From: Bifidobacterium apousia
GTDB lineage: Bacteria; Actinomycetota; Actinomycetes; Actinomycetales; Bifidobacteriaceae
Assembly (NCBI RefSeq): GCF_007559275.1
Contig: NZ_VMHK01000003.1
Location: 124,001-188,000, forward strand
Reading direction: 5' to 3'
Length of the DNA: 64,000 bases
Shown here: piece after piece, positions 43,193-52,021 of the stretch
Numbering within the stretch: the first letter of the stretch is position 1
How the letters are laid out: every line of letters begins with the position of its first letter
Translations under genes and position numbers: made by a program
The notes under the pieces: generated by a model
Told to the model about the DNA's origin: nothing
The model's database searches: none
Seen by the model: the letters and a program-made list of their open reading frames with translations, nothing else

Positions 43193-44541
43193 GCGCGCAG
43201 AGACCGGCCCAGCCGGCACCCGGGACCGCTCTGACAGGCCGGGTGGTCCTGGCTGATGCCAACTCTTTCTTTGCCTCATGTGAGGCCGTCTTCGACCCCT
43301 CCCTGGCTGATCGCCCGGTGGTTGTGCTGTCCAACAACGACGGCTGCGTGGTGGCCCGCAACCGCCCGGCCAAGGCCCTGGGCATCACCAACGGCACACC
43401 CTGGTTCACCATTCGCGACCGGGCCCTGCAGGACGGGGTGGTGGCCCGCAGCTCCAACTATGAGCTCTATGCCAGCCTCTCAAGGCGCATGATGGCCATC
43501 ATGGCCCATTTCCTGCCCAACCAGGAGATCTACTCCATCGACGAGTGCTTCATGGACAGCATCTGGAACGACAAGCGCACCGTCGAGATCTGCCGGGAGC
43601 TGCGCGCCGCGGTCCTGCGATGCACCGGCATTCCCGTCAGCGTGGGTGTGGCGCCTACCAAGACCCTGGCCAAGGTGGCCAACCACTGGGCCAAGGACCA
43701 TCCCTCGACCGAGGGGATCACCCTCTGGAGCCAGGTGGAGTCCCAGTATGGCGACAAGGCTCTGGCATCAGTGCCCATCGACCAGGTCTGGGGAGTGGGC
43801 CGACGGCTGACCGGCAGGCTCATGGGCATGGGCATCACCACCGCCCTGGATCTGCGCGATGCCGATCCCTCCCTGATCCGGCATCGGTTCTCCGTCATGC
43901 TGCAGCGCACCGTCCTGGAGTTGAGGGGACGACCCTGCATCGAGCCCGAGGCGGATGCCGCCAGGGGCGTGCGCACCGATCAGATTCTGTGCTCGCGCAT
44001 GTTCTCCCACCCCATTGAGGGCTACGCCACCCTGGCCCAGGCGCTGAGCATCTACGCCCAGAAGGCCTGCCGCCGTCTGCGTCGACAGCACGGCCTGTGC
44101 GGCAGGGTGCGGGTCTTCTGCTCCACCAGCCCCTATGCGCCCCAGCAGTTCTGCTCAGCTGGCCGGACCGTCGTCCTGGAGGATCCCAGCGACGACCCGC
44201 TGGTCATCGCCGGCGCAGCCAGCCGGGCGCTCAAGGGCCGAGTGGATCCCCACGCCCGCTGGATCCGGGCCGGGGTGGTTCTGCTGGACCTGACCGATGC
44301 CGACCACTTCCACACCTTGGAAGGACTGGACGCAGCCCGGGACACCCATGGTCTGGGGGACGTCCTGGAGGACGCCACCCGTCGTTTCGGCCCCTTCCGC
44401 GTGGGCGTAGGCTACGGAGGCATCCGCGGCCAGGGCCGGGGCGACGAGGATACGGGGGCCGACTGGGCCATGAACCGGGGCATGCTCTCCCCCAGGGCCA
44501 CCACTCGCTGGGACGAGATGGCCGTGGCCCAGGCCCGCTAG
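43189..44541 (+). CDS. umuC: UmuC-like Y-family DNA polymerase
   Basis: A 450-residue translesion polymerase catalytic subunit. The palm has [19 protein letters not shown] and YSIDECFMD, giving the metal-binding acidic residues; [10 protein letters not shown] and [17 protein letters not shown] are UmuC-type motifs. A helix-hairpin-helix region ([16 protein letters not shown]) and little-finger domain follow. ATG 43189 overlaps the umuD stop, so the two are translationally coupled and SOS-regulated. Its final codons overlap the convergent comF gene by four bases. Confidence 0.95.
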   Translation: MSAQRPAQPAPGTALTGRVVLADANSFFASCEAVFDPSLADRPVVVLSNNDGCVVARNRPAKALGITNGTPWFTIRDRALQDGVVARSSNYELYASLSRRMMAIMAHFLPNQEIYSIDECFMDSIWNDKRTVEICRELRAAVLRCTGIPVSVGVAPTKTLAKVANHWAKDHPSTEGITLWSQVESQYGDKALASVPIDQVWGVGRRLTGRLMGMGITTALDLRDADPSLIRHRFSVMLQRTVLELRGRPCIEPEADAARGVRTDQILCSRMFSHPIEGYATLAQALSIYAQKACRRLRRQHGLCGRVRVFCSTSPYAPQQFCSAGRTVVLEDPSDDPLVIAGAASRALKGRVDPHARWIRAGVVLLDLTDADHFHTLEGLDAARDTHGLGDVLEDATRRFGPFRVGVGYGGIRGQGRGDEDTGADWAMNRGMLSPRATTRWDEMAVAQAR

Positions 44542-45293
44542 CGGTCCTCATGGCCTGGAGGAACGGCCGCCAGAGCCAGGGCAGCCAGCGGCAGGGCGCC
44601 CACCGTCTCCAGGGCTCGAGCGCACTGGCGGATGGTGGATCCCGTGGTGATGATGTCGTCCACCACCAAGACAGGATGACCGGCCAGCCGTGAGGGATCC
44701 GCAACCGCAATCCGGCCTGCCAGCCGATGCGAGCGGTTCCGACGGCCGCCCGCCTGAACAGACTTGGTTCTCACGGAGTTCATGATCAGAGCCGATTCCA
44801 CCTGGGCAGCCAGACCATGCCGCTGCAGGGCCTGGGCCAGGGACAGGAGGATCGGCTGCAGATGAACCCTCCCCCGCCTTCGCAGAGAGGCGAGGGAGGA
44901 GGGGGCGGGAACCACCAGAATGGCCCTGGCAGGCTTGGGCCGGAGCAGAGGATCGATCAGCCTGGACAGGGCTGGAGCCAGATCGGCCATGACCTGGCCC
45001 AGCGGCCTGTCCAAGGGCCGGTTGTCATGATCCTTCCAGGACAGAATGATCCGCCTGACAGCTCCGCGATATGGAGCGCAGGCCAGGGCCAGACCTGTGG
45101 CATAGGCGGGGGCGGGCCTCGACAGGGGCCGGAAGAGCAAGGATCTGCAACTGGGGCAGAGCAGAAGGTCAGGGCGGTCACAGCCGGCGCAGGCTCGAGG
45201 AGCCACCAGGTCCAGGGCCGAGTCCGCCATGGCTGAGGCGACAGCACAAGCAGCCTGACGGAGTCGATCAAATGCCAATGAAGGGTTGCGCAT
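44538..45293 (-). CDS. ComF-family phosphoribosyltransferase-like protein
   Basis: A 251-residue protein. The N-terminal zinc-finger-like part has [15 protein letters not shown], followed by [19 protein letters not shown], and the C-terminal PRPP-binding loop is [14 protein letters not shown]. ComF proteins are needed for DNA uptake in competent bacteria and occur in actinobacteria with no other late competence gene nearby, as here. The role in this organism is unknown. The gene converges on umuC. Confidence 0.9.
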   Translation of the reverse strand: MRNPSLAFDRLRQAACAVASAMADSALDLVAPRACAGCDRPDLLLCPSCRSLLFRPLSRPAPAYATGLALACAPYRGAVRRIILSWKDHDNRPLDRPLGQVMADLAPALSRLIDPLLRPKPARAILVVPAPSSLASLRRRGRVHLQPILLSLAQALQRHGLAAQVESALIMNSVRTKSVQAGGRRNRSHRLAGRIAVADPSRLAGHPVLVVDDIITTGSTIRQCARALETVGALPLAALALAAVPPGHEDR

Positions 45294-45390
45294 ACCGCCC
45301 AGCCAACCCCAATACGCAGAGGATAGGCAAGCAGATCAGGGCCATGTGCATGAACATGCTGTCTGTTCACAGAATAGACTGCGGACAGGT

Positions 45391-46203
45391 TCAGACCAGA
45401 TCGGCCTCCATGGCCTGAATCAGGTCCAGGGCATCGGCCGGATCGTGCACACGCAGAGCCATGGCCCCCGCCAGGGCCGCCGGATAATCGTTGCCGTCAG
45501 GATCCATCCGGTCGCCCACGAAAGCGATATCGCCGACATTCACACCCAGTATCCTGGCCAGGGAGGTCACGGCGTAGGCCTTGTCAATGCCCTTGGCCGA
45601 GATGTCCACGCTAGTGGAGCCGCCTGAACGCACCTGCAGGTTGGGCAGATCGGCGGCCACGGCCCGGGCCAGGGCATCCTTGCGGCTGTTGTCCGGATCC
45701 CAGGCCTCCTTGGCTTCTACGGGGGCCTGCTGACCCAGGGCGGAGAAGGTTATCTGGCTGCCGCGATCCTCGATGCGCGGCCCCCAGACCTGCTCCTCCC
45801 AGTCGCCCAGCTGCTTGGCCCTGCGCTCCAGGCTGGCCTCGGCGGCCTGCCGGTCCTGGGCGCTCAGGTCGTGGGCGTAGACGCAATCCCAGCTTCCATC
45901 CTGCCAGCGGTAGTAGCGGGTGCCGCTGGTGGGCATCAGATGCAGTTGGCCGAAACGGGTATCGTCAGGCAGGGCATCCAGCACCTGGTCGCGGAACTGG
46001 CTGAACCGCCCGCCAGAGACGATGGCTACGGGCCGAAGCCGGGTCAGGGCGGCGAAATGGACGGCCATGGTCTGATCCATGCGGGTCTTGGACAGCGCCA
46101 GGGTATTGTCCAGATCGAAGGCCAAGACCCGTGCCCGTGCGCAGATGGACCCTATGTCTTGGCTGCCCCACCAGGCCACGCTCACCGCACCGTCCTCCGC
46201 CAT
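45391..46203 (-). CDS. HAD-superfamily hydrolase, phosphomannomutase-like (type IIB)
   Basis: About 270 residues. Motif I is FDLDNTLALSKT, motif II is IVSGGRFSQF, motif III Lys lies in KGIDKAYAV, and motif IV is GDRMDPDGND. The C2B cap in the middle resembles eukaryotic-type phosphomannomutase and sucrose-phosphate phosphatase. It is probably a sugar-phosphate phosphatase or mutase, substrate unknown. The start is uncertain; ATG 46203 is used, with 46215 and 46230 possible. The envelope-related genes downstream make a mannose-phosphate role conceivable but unproven. Confidence 0.82.
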   Translation of the reverse strand: MAEDGAVSVAWWGSQDIGSICARARVLAFDLDNTLALSKTRMDQTMAVHFAALTRLRPVAIVSGGRFSQFRDQVLDALPDDTRFGQLHLMPTSGTRYYRWQDGSWDCVYAHDLSAQDRQAAEASLERRAKQLGDWEEQVWGPRIEDRGSQITFSALGQQAPVEAKEAWDPDNSRKDALARAVAADLPNLQVRSGGSTSVDISAKGIDKAYAVTSLARILGVNVGDIAFVGDRMDPDGNDYPAALAGAMALRVHDPADALDLIQAMEADLV

Positions 46204-46286
46204 GATTGCTCCCATCCGCTTGTCGATCATCGCTCCATGCTACAAGACACCCTGAATCGAAACTGTCACTGAGCTGAGGGGCTAAG

Positions 46287-46730
46287 GTGAGTGTCATGAT
46301 CAACGATCAGCCGCCTTGGTCCCGCAGCGTCTATCGGGACAGTCATGGCCGGGGGATTCGTCGTCCCACCTTCGGCACCCGCCTGCCCCGCTATCGCACC
46401 AGGTGCGGGATCTTCGACGATCTGACCGCGGCCCAGATCCGGCGGCTGGGCGCCGGCTGGCCCCAACTGGTCAAGCCTGTTCAATTCGCGGTCGAGGACG
46501 TGCCGCCCTCCGACCCCACCCCTTGGGAGGACAGGGCTGACCTCTTCTCACGCAGTTTCCCGGCAGGTCGCGGCATCCCCGCCAGAATCGTCCTCTACCG
46601 GCTGCCCATCCAGAGCAAGACCCGAGACCGCACCGAGCTGGAGCTGATGATCCGCGACGAACTGGTCCTGCAACTGGCAGACCTTTACGGGCGCGACCCC
46701 GAAGAAATCGACCCCATGTGGGGACGCTGA
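46287..46730 (+). CDS. Rv3259-like metallopeptidase-family protein lacking HExxH
   Basis: A 147-residue soluble protein. The run RIVLYRLPIQSKTRDRTELE followed by LMIRDELVLQLADLYG aligns with the small zincin family in which VVHEIAHHFG carries the HExxH zinc site. Here those positions read L, Q, D and L, so no zinc site remains. A peptidase is therefore unlikely; a binding or structural role is possible. GTG 46287 has GAGGGG upstream; ATG 46296 is an alternative. In actinobacteria this gene sits near whiB2 and envelope genes, as here. Confidence 0.75.
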   Translation: MSVMINDQPPWSRSVYRDSHGRGIRRPTFGTRLPRYRTRCGIFDDLTAAQIRRLGAGWPQLVKPVQFAVEDVPPSDPTPWEDRADLFSRSFPAGRGIPARIVLYRLPIQSKTRDRTELELMIRDELVLQLADLYGRDPEEIDPMWGR

Positions 46731-46740
46731 CAGCGGACGT

Positions 46741-48264
46741 TCAGGGCAGGGCAGTGAAGTCGGGGCCGGAGCGGATCAGCGTGGTGGCAGGCATGAGCCC
46801 GTCAGGAGCCATGACGGCCAGACCGGCCAGGCCAGCCTGGTTGACCGCGTCCACGCTCAGGCGAGCATTCCAGATCAGTCGGGAGGAACCATGCCCGGAA
46901 TCCTCGTTCAGCCGCACAGCGGCCACCTGGTCGCCCAGATCGCGGGCTGAAAGCTCATGGGCCCGACCCGGCTCAACAGTCAGTGAGCGCTCATCCAATT
47001 TTTTGCCCTTCTCATCGAACCCGACCAGTTCGGCCTTGATCGGCTCCGTCGATGGGTTGACCAGGGTCAGCGCAGCCTGGGCAGGCTGGGATATGGTCAG
47101 GGCCGAGGAGGCGGCAGCAGTACCCGCAGGAATGAGCGCCAGGTCGGACTGCGACTGATCCTGGCTGCCCTGGCCGGTCACCTGCAGGACCGCGCGGACA
47201 GGCTGGTCGGCATGCACCTGCAGAGCCAGCTTGCCATCAGGCACGCCGCCCAAGTCCACCGCAGTGGCCCTGGAACCCTGCAAATCCACCCGCCGCAAGG
47301 ATTCCCGACCATCTTCATCCATCCAGGACAACTCCACCGCAGTGGCCTTGGAACCTTGCAGAAGCAGGGTGGCCTGGTCTGCCCCGCGCAGGCCGGGAAT
47401 AACCAGATCACGGCCGGGTGCCGGCAGGGCTGTGACCTGATCTGACCCGCGTGGATCGAGTCCAGCCATGACATTGACCGAGACCGACATGGCCACTGGC
47501 GCCTGGGAGCTGCGAGCCCGGACATAGATGGCCTGCTGTCCGGGAGCCGCCGCAGACAGGTCATATGAGGCATGGCCGCCAGGCGCTACAGTCATGGTGT
47601 TCCCGGTCTCCAAGGACAGGTTGCCGGAGGAATGCGAACCCTGGATCTCAAGACTGATCACCGTAGCCTTGGATGACGGGTTGTAGGCCACCAGCCGCTG
47701 TGTGGACCCTCGGCCGGTGGCGGGCAACAGGAAGTCGGCATCCATGACGGCCCGAGGGCAGGCCGACGCCTGAATCCCTCGCAGATCGCCCTTGGTGGCC
47801 CACGAGACCATGCCGACAGCCGCCCCCGTGCCCGGCTGGGACTTGAGCATCCGGGAATCGAAGGCCGTGGCCGAGGCGCCTGGATCGAGCGATGCAGCCA
47901 TGGTCTTCTGCCCGTCCAAGAGATCGGGATCAGCCATCACGGTGCGTCGCCCGCCGCCAAGCGGGGTCAGGCTGGCACTGCCGATGGCTCCAAAGGCGGC
48001 GGCTGTGACACGGGCGCTCAGATCGCCCTCCGAGGCCTTGAACTGGTCATCGCCGACTTTGTCCTCATCCGCTACCGTCATGCGAGCCGGGCAGTAGGAC
48101 GCTGCCTCACGTTGGCTGACCCGGGTGGCAACGACTGCCGAGCCCTGGGCCCCGTCGGCCAAGGAGGCCGGAGGCGTCCATACCGTCAGAACAGCAATCA
48201 AAACCGCCACCAGAGGCGCCGTGACCAGAGCAGCCACCAGGGATCCCTTGCTTCGTGCACTCAT
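46741..48264 (-). CDS. DUF5719-family secreted/anchored protein
   Basis: A 507-residue protein with one N-terminal membrane helix (residues 9-30) and a long extracellular beta-rich part, probably anchored facing outward. A repeated motif LQGS(K/R)ATAV(E/D)L occurs twice near residue 310, encoded by a 30-base DNA repeat. DUF5719 proteins are found in actinobacteria next to a large glycosyltransferase and WhiB2; that layout is seen here, with a four-base ATGA overlap to the glycosyltransferase. The function is unknown but envelope biogenesis is likely. Confidence 0.82.
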   Translation of the reverse strand: MSARSKGSLVAALVTAPLVAVLIAVLTVWTPPASLADGAQGSAVVATRVSQREAASYCPARMTVADEDKVGDDQFKASEGDLSARVTAAAFGAIGSASLTPLGGGRRTVMADPDLLDGQKTMAASLDPGASATAFDSRMLKSQPGTGAAVGMVSWATKGDLRGIQASACPRAVMDADFLLPATGRGSTQRLVAYNPSSKATVISLEIQGSHSSGNLSLETGNTMTVAPGGHASYDLSAAAPGQQAIYVRARSSQAPVAMSVSVNVMAGLDPRGSDQVTALPAPGRDLVIPGLRGADQATLLLQGSKATAVELSWMDEDGRESLRRVDLQGSRATAVDLGGVPDGKLALQVHADQPVRAVLQVTGQGSQDQSQSDLALIPAGTAAASSALTISQPAQAALTLVNPSTEPIKAELVGFDEKGKKLDERSLTVEPGRAHELSARDLGDQVAAVRLNEDSGHGSSRLIWNARLSVDAVNQAGLAGLAVMAPDGLMPATTLIRSGPDFTALP

Positions 48265-51200
48265 AGTTGCTCCCCTCCAAAGTAGCCAGGACGCGGCAGA
48301 GCCACCAGGCAGTATCCCAGCAGGACCAAGCCCAGGGTCCAGAGCCAGACCCTCCTCCAGGTGCTGGCCGCCGCCTGACGGGCCCCGGCCATGTTGACCC
48401 CCACATCCCTGCCGGATTGCGAGCTCAACCGGAAATAGGTTCCCTGGGCACTGGTCGCCACCTGCTGGGCGCCATCGCTGGCGGTGATGTTGGATACCAG
48501 GTCATCGTTGGGCGTGGATCCCATGCCGCCTGCACCAGAATGGTCGGCAGGCACATAGATTCCTCCGAAGCCCAGGCCGGATACAGCCGCTACAGCCTTG
48601 GAGTCGGCATTGGCCATCAGAGCCGCCGCCGAACGCGAGAGGACATCCTGACCGGCCATCTTCCCGCCGTTCACCATCTGGGCGCGCAGGGCAGGCGAGG
48701 CATCGATCAGCTCGCCTCGTGAGGTGTGCAGACCCGTGTAGGCCACGCGGCCGTGTGAGGGCGAGGTCAGCACCAGCACCCGGTGGGACGGATCCTTGTT
48801 CAGATAGTCCACCGCCACTGCCGGAAGCTGCCGGTCATCAGCGGACAGGGGTCCTCCGACTGGCGCCGCCAGACCAGCCGCTGCCACGCCTGCCGTGACC
48901 AGGGTCAGGATCAAACCCAGCAGGAGCCTGAAAATCCGTCCTCCGCCATCAGCCGCAGCTGCAGAGGTTGAAGAGGACTGCGCAGGAGGCAGGGGCGGAC
49001 GATCACCATCGCCGTCTGGATCCTGATCGTGCCCGGGAGCAAGAGGCGAGAAGGGACGGACGGCCCGGCCAGCCAGGAGGCCCAGACAAGCCAGCAGTCC
49101 CATGAGTGCAAGCATCACGCCGGGCAGGACCGAACCGGCCACTGGACCGGTCTCGTCCAAGCCGGTGCAGACCGCCTGGGAGATCAGCGCCAGAATCAGG
49201 CCCAGCAGAACGGTAATCCAAAGAATCCTGGCAGTCTTGAGCGCCCGAGGCACAACCAAGGCGATAAAGGCCAGCAGGGCCACCACCAGCAGAGCGCAGG
49301 CCAGGGTGGTCGGGCGCCAGAGCTCAGGTCGCCACCTGAGGGGCCATTGGGCCGAAACGTCCAGGTCCAGCAGGCGGGCCAGCAGTTGCCCCAGGCTCCC
49401 GGTTCCGGGCTGACCGGTCAGGCCCGTCGAGGGGATCATAAGATCTGCGAAAAGCTGTCTCCAAAGCCCTTGATGAGCATGGTGCAAGGAATTGACCAGG
49501 GTGGGCGCCAGGGCCAGCGCCGAGGGCAGCGGCACCAGGAGCAGCATGACCCGATGGGAGGGCACCAGGCAGATCGCCATAATGAAGAGCGGAATCATGG
49601 CCAGCATGAGCTGAGGTTCGGCAGCCAGGACCGGCAGGAAGCAGATAGAGGCCAGAGCCGCCTGCTGCACCGAAGCCTTGGGATGCACGGGAGCCTCGGT
49701 CTGATACAGCCCCACAGCCTTGAAAACAAAAGCGAAGGCGGCAGGCATGAAGGCCATGACCGTCAGCATGGGCAGCTGCAGGCCATCCACTATGCCCAAG
49801 GCGAATGCCAGACAAGCCCAGAGCAACCCCAGCAGGACGCGGATGGGATTGGACCTGGTGACCACGCCGGCCAGAGCCCAGAAAGACAGAGCGGCCAGCC
49901 CCGTCTCCGCCAGGAGCATCAGAGCCATGGCTTGGGATACATGACCTCCGGTCAGCAGCGCGAAGGGCAGGAGCACCAGGAGGAAGGGGGCAGGAACTGC
50001 GGGCTGTCCCACGCCTCCGGCCATGGACCAGGAGGTGGTGGCCGCCGTCAGCAGCCGGGACCAATCGGCTCCTGAGGAGGGCAGGGAGGGCGCGTGGATG
50101 GCCCCTCCCGAGAAGACGGCGCGGCAGAGGGGCCAATGGGTGACCACCAAGGCCGCCAGAACCGCCAGGGTCATCCCTGAAGCCCAGGCCAGGCGACGCA
50201 GAAACTGCTGACGCAGATGAGCCAGGGCCAGGTGGCTGAGCATGGGATGCTCCCGCTGATCATGAAAGGCCTGCCTGCGCTGCCGCCACTGCCGGATCTG
50301 CTGGCTGTTGGCCTGAAGAATGTCCAACCGGCGGGGGCTGCCATGGCAGGCGGAGGTCAGACGGCGGCGCATGGTCAGCAGCGCTGCAGGCCGAGCCAGG
50401 ATCCGCCAGGGCGCGCACAGACGGCAGAGGGCCCTGTAGGGCCGCTTGCCCATAAGATCAACCGCCATGAACCACACTGCCGCCAGAACTCGCCAGAGCC
50501 AGACCAGCAGCCACCAGGGCAGGGCAAAATCGGTCAGCAGGTAGCGTTCCCGAGCCAGTATGGGCCCCATGGAGGCATCCAAAGGGTGGTCGGGCTGCAC
50601 CGCCCGCCCGTTCCGATCACGCAACCCGCTCATACGGGCGCAGGCATGGGCCATCCGGGCGCTGGGCACGATTACCACCCGTCCCCCTGACAGGCAGATA
50701 CGGCGGCAGAGATCGTCGGCCTGACCGAAAGTGCCAGCCCAGGCGCCTGGTCCGCCCAAGTCCTTCATGGTCTGCATGGGCACCAGGGCGCCGGCCAGGC
50801 TCACCGCGAAGACATCCTGACGCGCGTCATACTGCTGCTGGTCGGGTTCGCTGTCCACCACCAGGCTCACCGTTCGGTGATGGTAGGCATACCGACCCAC
50901 GTCACGCAGCCCCTCGCCCTGCCAGTCATACTGCTTGGCACCCAGCAGGGAGGCGGTGGGATTGCTGTGCCAGGTGTCCACCAGCTCGTCCAGGCAGTGA
51001 GTATCCAGAGGACGGCAGTCGTCGTGCAGAAGCCAAAGAGCGCGGATCCGACCAGGCAGGCGGGCATAGCCAAGCGCCTTGTCCAAGGCATCGCCGAAGG
51101 AGGAGGCACCGCGCGCGCGAACCACCTGCACTTCCACCCGCGCGGGCCCATCCACCGGAAACTGCGCATAGAGAGGCTCTGCAGTAGACCCCGAACAGTC

Positions 51201-51401
51201 CGCGATGACCAGGACCCGCGGCAAGAGGCTCTGCCGCAAGAGGGCACGCAGGGTGTCCTGCAGGTAGGTCAGATCATGCTCGACCGTGATCACCGCCGCC
51301 ACGGCATCCTCCACATGAGGACTGGCGGCGGGCGAACATTCGTTCATGACTGCAGAGAGGACCTGCCGGACATCCTGGGCTTGAGGCGCGACGAAACTCA
51401 T
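48261..51401 (-). CDS. Large membrane glycosyltransferase, GT2 family
   Basis: A 1046-residue protein. The N-terminal GT2 domain (about 35-270) starts VAAVITVEHDLTYLQDTLRALLRQ, has WLLHDDC as the nucleotide-sugar metal site and QADDLCRR as the likely base. About twelve membrane helices follow (from residue 275), with a charged loop at 330-390 and an outer domain near 830-970. It is therefore a processive or lipid-linked envelope glycosyltransferase. ATG 51401 is preferred over TTG 51419. It ends overlapping the DUF5719 gene, so they form one operon. Acceptor and sugar are unknown. Confidence 0.85.
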   Translation of the reverse strand: MSFVAPQAQDVRQVLSAVMNECSPAASPHVEDAVAAVITVEHDLTYLQDTLRALLRQSLLPRVLVIADCSGSTAEPLYAQFPVDGPARVEVQVVRARGASSFGDALDKALGYARLPGRIRALWLLHDDCRPLDTHCLDELVDTWHSNPTASLLGAKQYDWQGEGLRDVGRYAYHHRTVSLVVDSEPDQQQYDARQDVFAVSLAGALVPMQTMKDLGGPGAWAGTFGQADDLCRRICLSGGRVVIVPSARMAHACARMSGLRDRNGRAVQPDHPLDASMGPILARERYLLTDFALPWWLLVWLWRVLAAVWFMAVDLMGKRPYRALCRLCAPWRILARPAALLTMRRRLTSACHGSPRRLDILQANSQQIRQWRQRRQAFHDQREHPMLSHLALAHLRQQFLRRLAWASGMTLAVLAALVVTHWPLCRAVFSGGAIHAPSLPSSGADWSRLLTAATTSWSMAGGVGQPAVPAPFLLVLLPFALLTGGHVSQAMALMLLAETGLAALSFWALAGVVTRSNPIRVLLGLLWACLAFALGIVDGLQLPMLTVMAFMPAAFAFVFKAVGLYQTEAPVHPKASVQQAALASICFLPVLAAEPQLMLAMIPLFIMAICLVPSHRVMLLLVPLPSALALAPTLVNSLHHAHQGLWRQLFADLMIPSTGLTGQPGTGSLGQLLARLLDLDVSAQWPLRWRPELWRPTTLACALLVVALLAFIALVVPRALKTARILWITVLLGLILALISQAVCTGLDETGPVAGSVLPGVMLALMGLLACLGLLAGRAVRPFSPLAPGHDQDPDGDGDRPPLPPAQSSSTSAAAADGGGRIFRLLLGLILTLVTAGVAAAGLAAPVGGPLSADDRQLPAVAVDYLNKDPSHRVLVLTSPSHGRVAYTGLHTSRGELIDASPALRAQMVNGGKMAGQDVLSRSAAALMANADSKAVAAVSGLGFGGIYVPADHSGAGGMGSTPNDDLVSNITASDGAQQVATSAQGTYFRLSSQSGRDVGVNMAGARQAAASTWRRVWLWTLGLVLLGYCLVALPRPGYFGGEQL

Positions 51402-51459
51402 GCGTTCCAGTCTACGCAAACCAGGTCACCGAATGCCTCGCTCGGGCATCTGCGGCGAT

Positions 51460-51777
51460 TCAGACTTGATGCTGCGCGCGCATCCTCTTCTTGTAACGGC
51501 GGCGCTCCCGTTCACTCATGCCACCCCAGATGCCGAAGCGCTCGTCGTGCTCGACGGCCCAGTCCAGGCACTGCTTGCGGACGGTGCAGTCGGCGCAGAC
51601 CCTCTTGGCCTCCTGGGTGGAGCCTCCCTTGCCCGGGAAGAATGCTTCCGGGTCGGTCTGCGCGCAGAGCGCCTCGCTTCGCCAGGATGGTCCGACGTTG
51701 ACTTCGAACCACTGCATCAGCGGCGTCAACCTGTTTTTAGTTGTACTGCTATACCGAGTGTCAACAAATCCACTCAT
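51460..51777 (-). CDS. whiB2: WhiB-family transcription factor, WhiB2/WhmD-like
   Basis: A 105-residue iron-sulfur regulator. Four cysteines for a [4Fe-4S] cluster lie in EALCAQ, VCADC and KQCLDW; the turn motif GIWGGMSERERRRYKKR follows and the C-terminus is basic for DNA or sigma binding. WhiB2 relatives control septation and envelope genes; it precedes the envelope operon and faces the LCP genes. ATG 51777 is used; an internal Met at residue 21 is also possible. A palindrome AGTGTG-TTTA-CACACT (51796-51811) stands just upstream. Confidence 0.9.
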   Translation of the reverse strand: MSGFVDTRYSSTTKNRLTPLMQWFEVNVGPSWRSEALCAQTDPEAFFPGKGGSTQEAKRVCADCTVRKQCLDWAVEHDERFGIWGGMSERERRRYKKRMRAQHQV

Positions 51778-51795
51778 AGCGACCCCCCAGTCCCT

Positions 51796-51811
51796 AGTGT
51801 GTTTACACACT
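51796..51811. promoter_or_regulatory. Palindrome upstream of whiB2
   Basis: AGTGTG-TTTA-CACACT, 18 bases before the whiB2 ATG, possible operator. The rest of the 51778-52021 gap holds a small AGGGGT/ACCCCT hairpin (51829-51849) and a -10-like TATACT at 51928-51933 for the LCP gene. Confidence 0.5.
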
Positions 51812-52021
51812 TTTATTACAGCTGCTGCAGGGGTCTTCTGTCAACCCCTAAATATCTGCGAGCGCAACTGAGCAACACATGGAGGGAGCCGTATCGCCCG
51901 AAGAGGAGCTGCGGATGGGGGTCAGACTATACTATGACTGGTTCAAGCACGCTTCACCGCCATCCCGGTTCTTCCCGCCGGAATGAGCCCTACAGCGACA
52001 GCCGATGAGGAAGGCATACCA

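Noticed and set aside
51332-51347. LexA-like sequence GCGAACATTCGTTCAT within the glycosyltransferase gene
   Set aside because: Three mismatches at arm positions and it lies downstream of the start codon, so it is probably chance.
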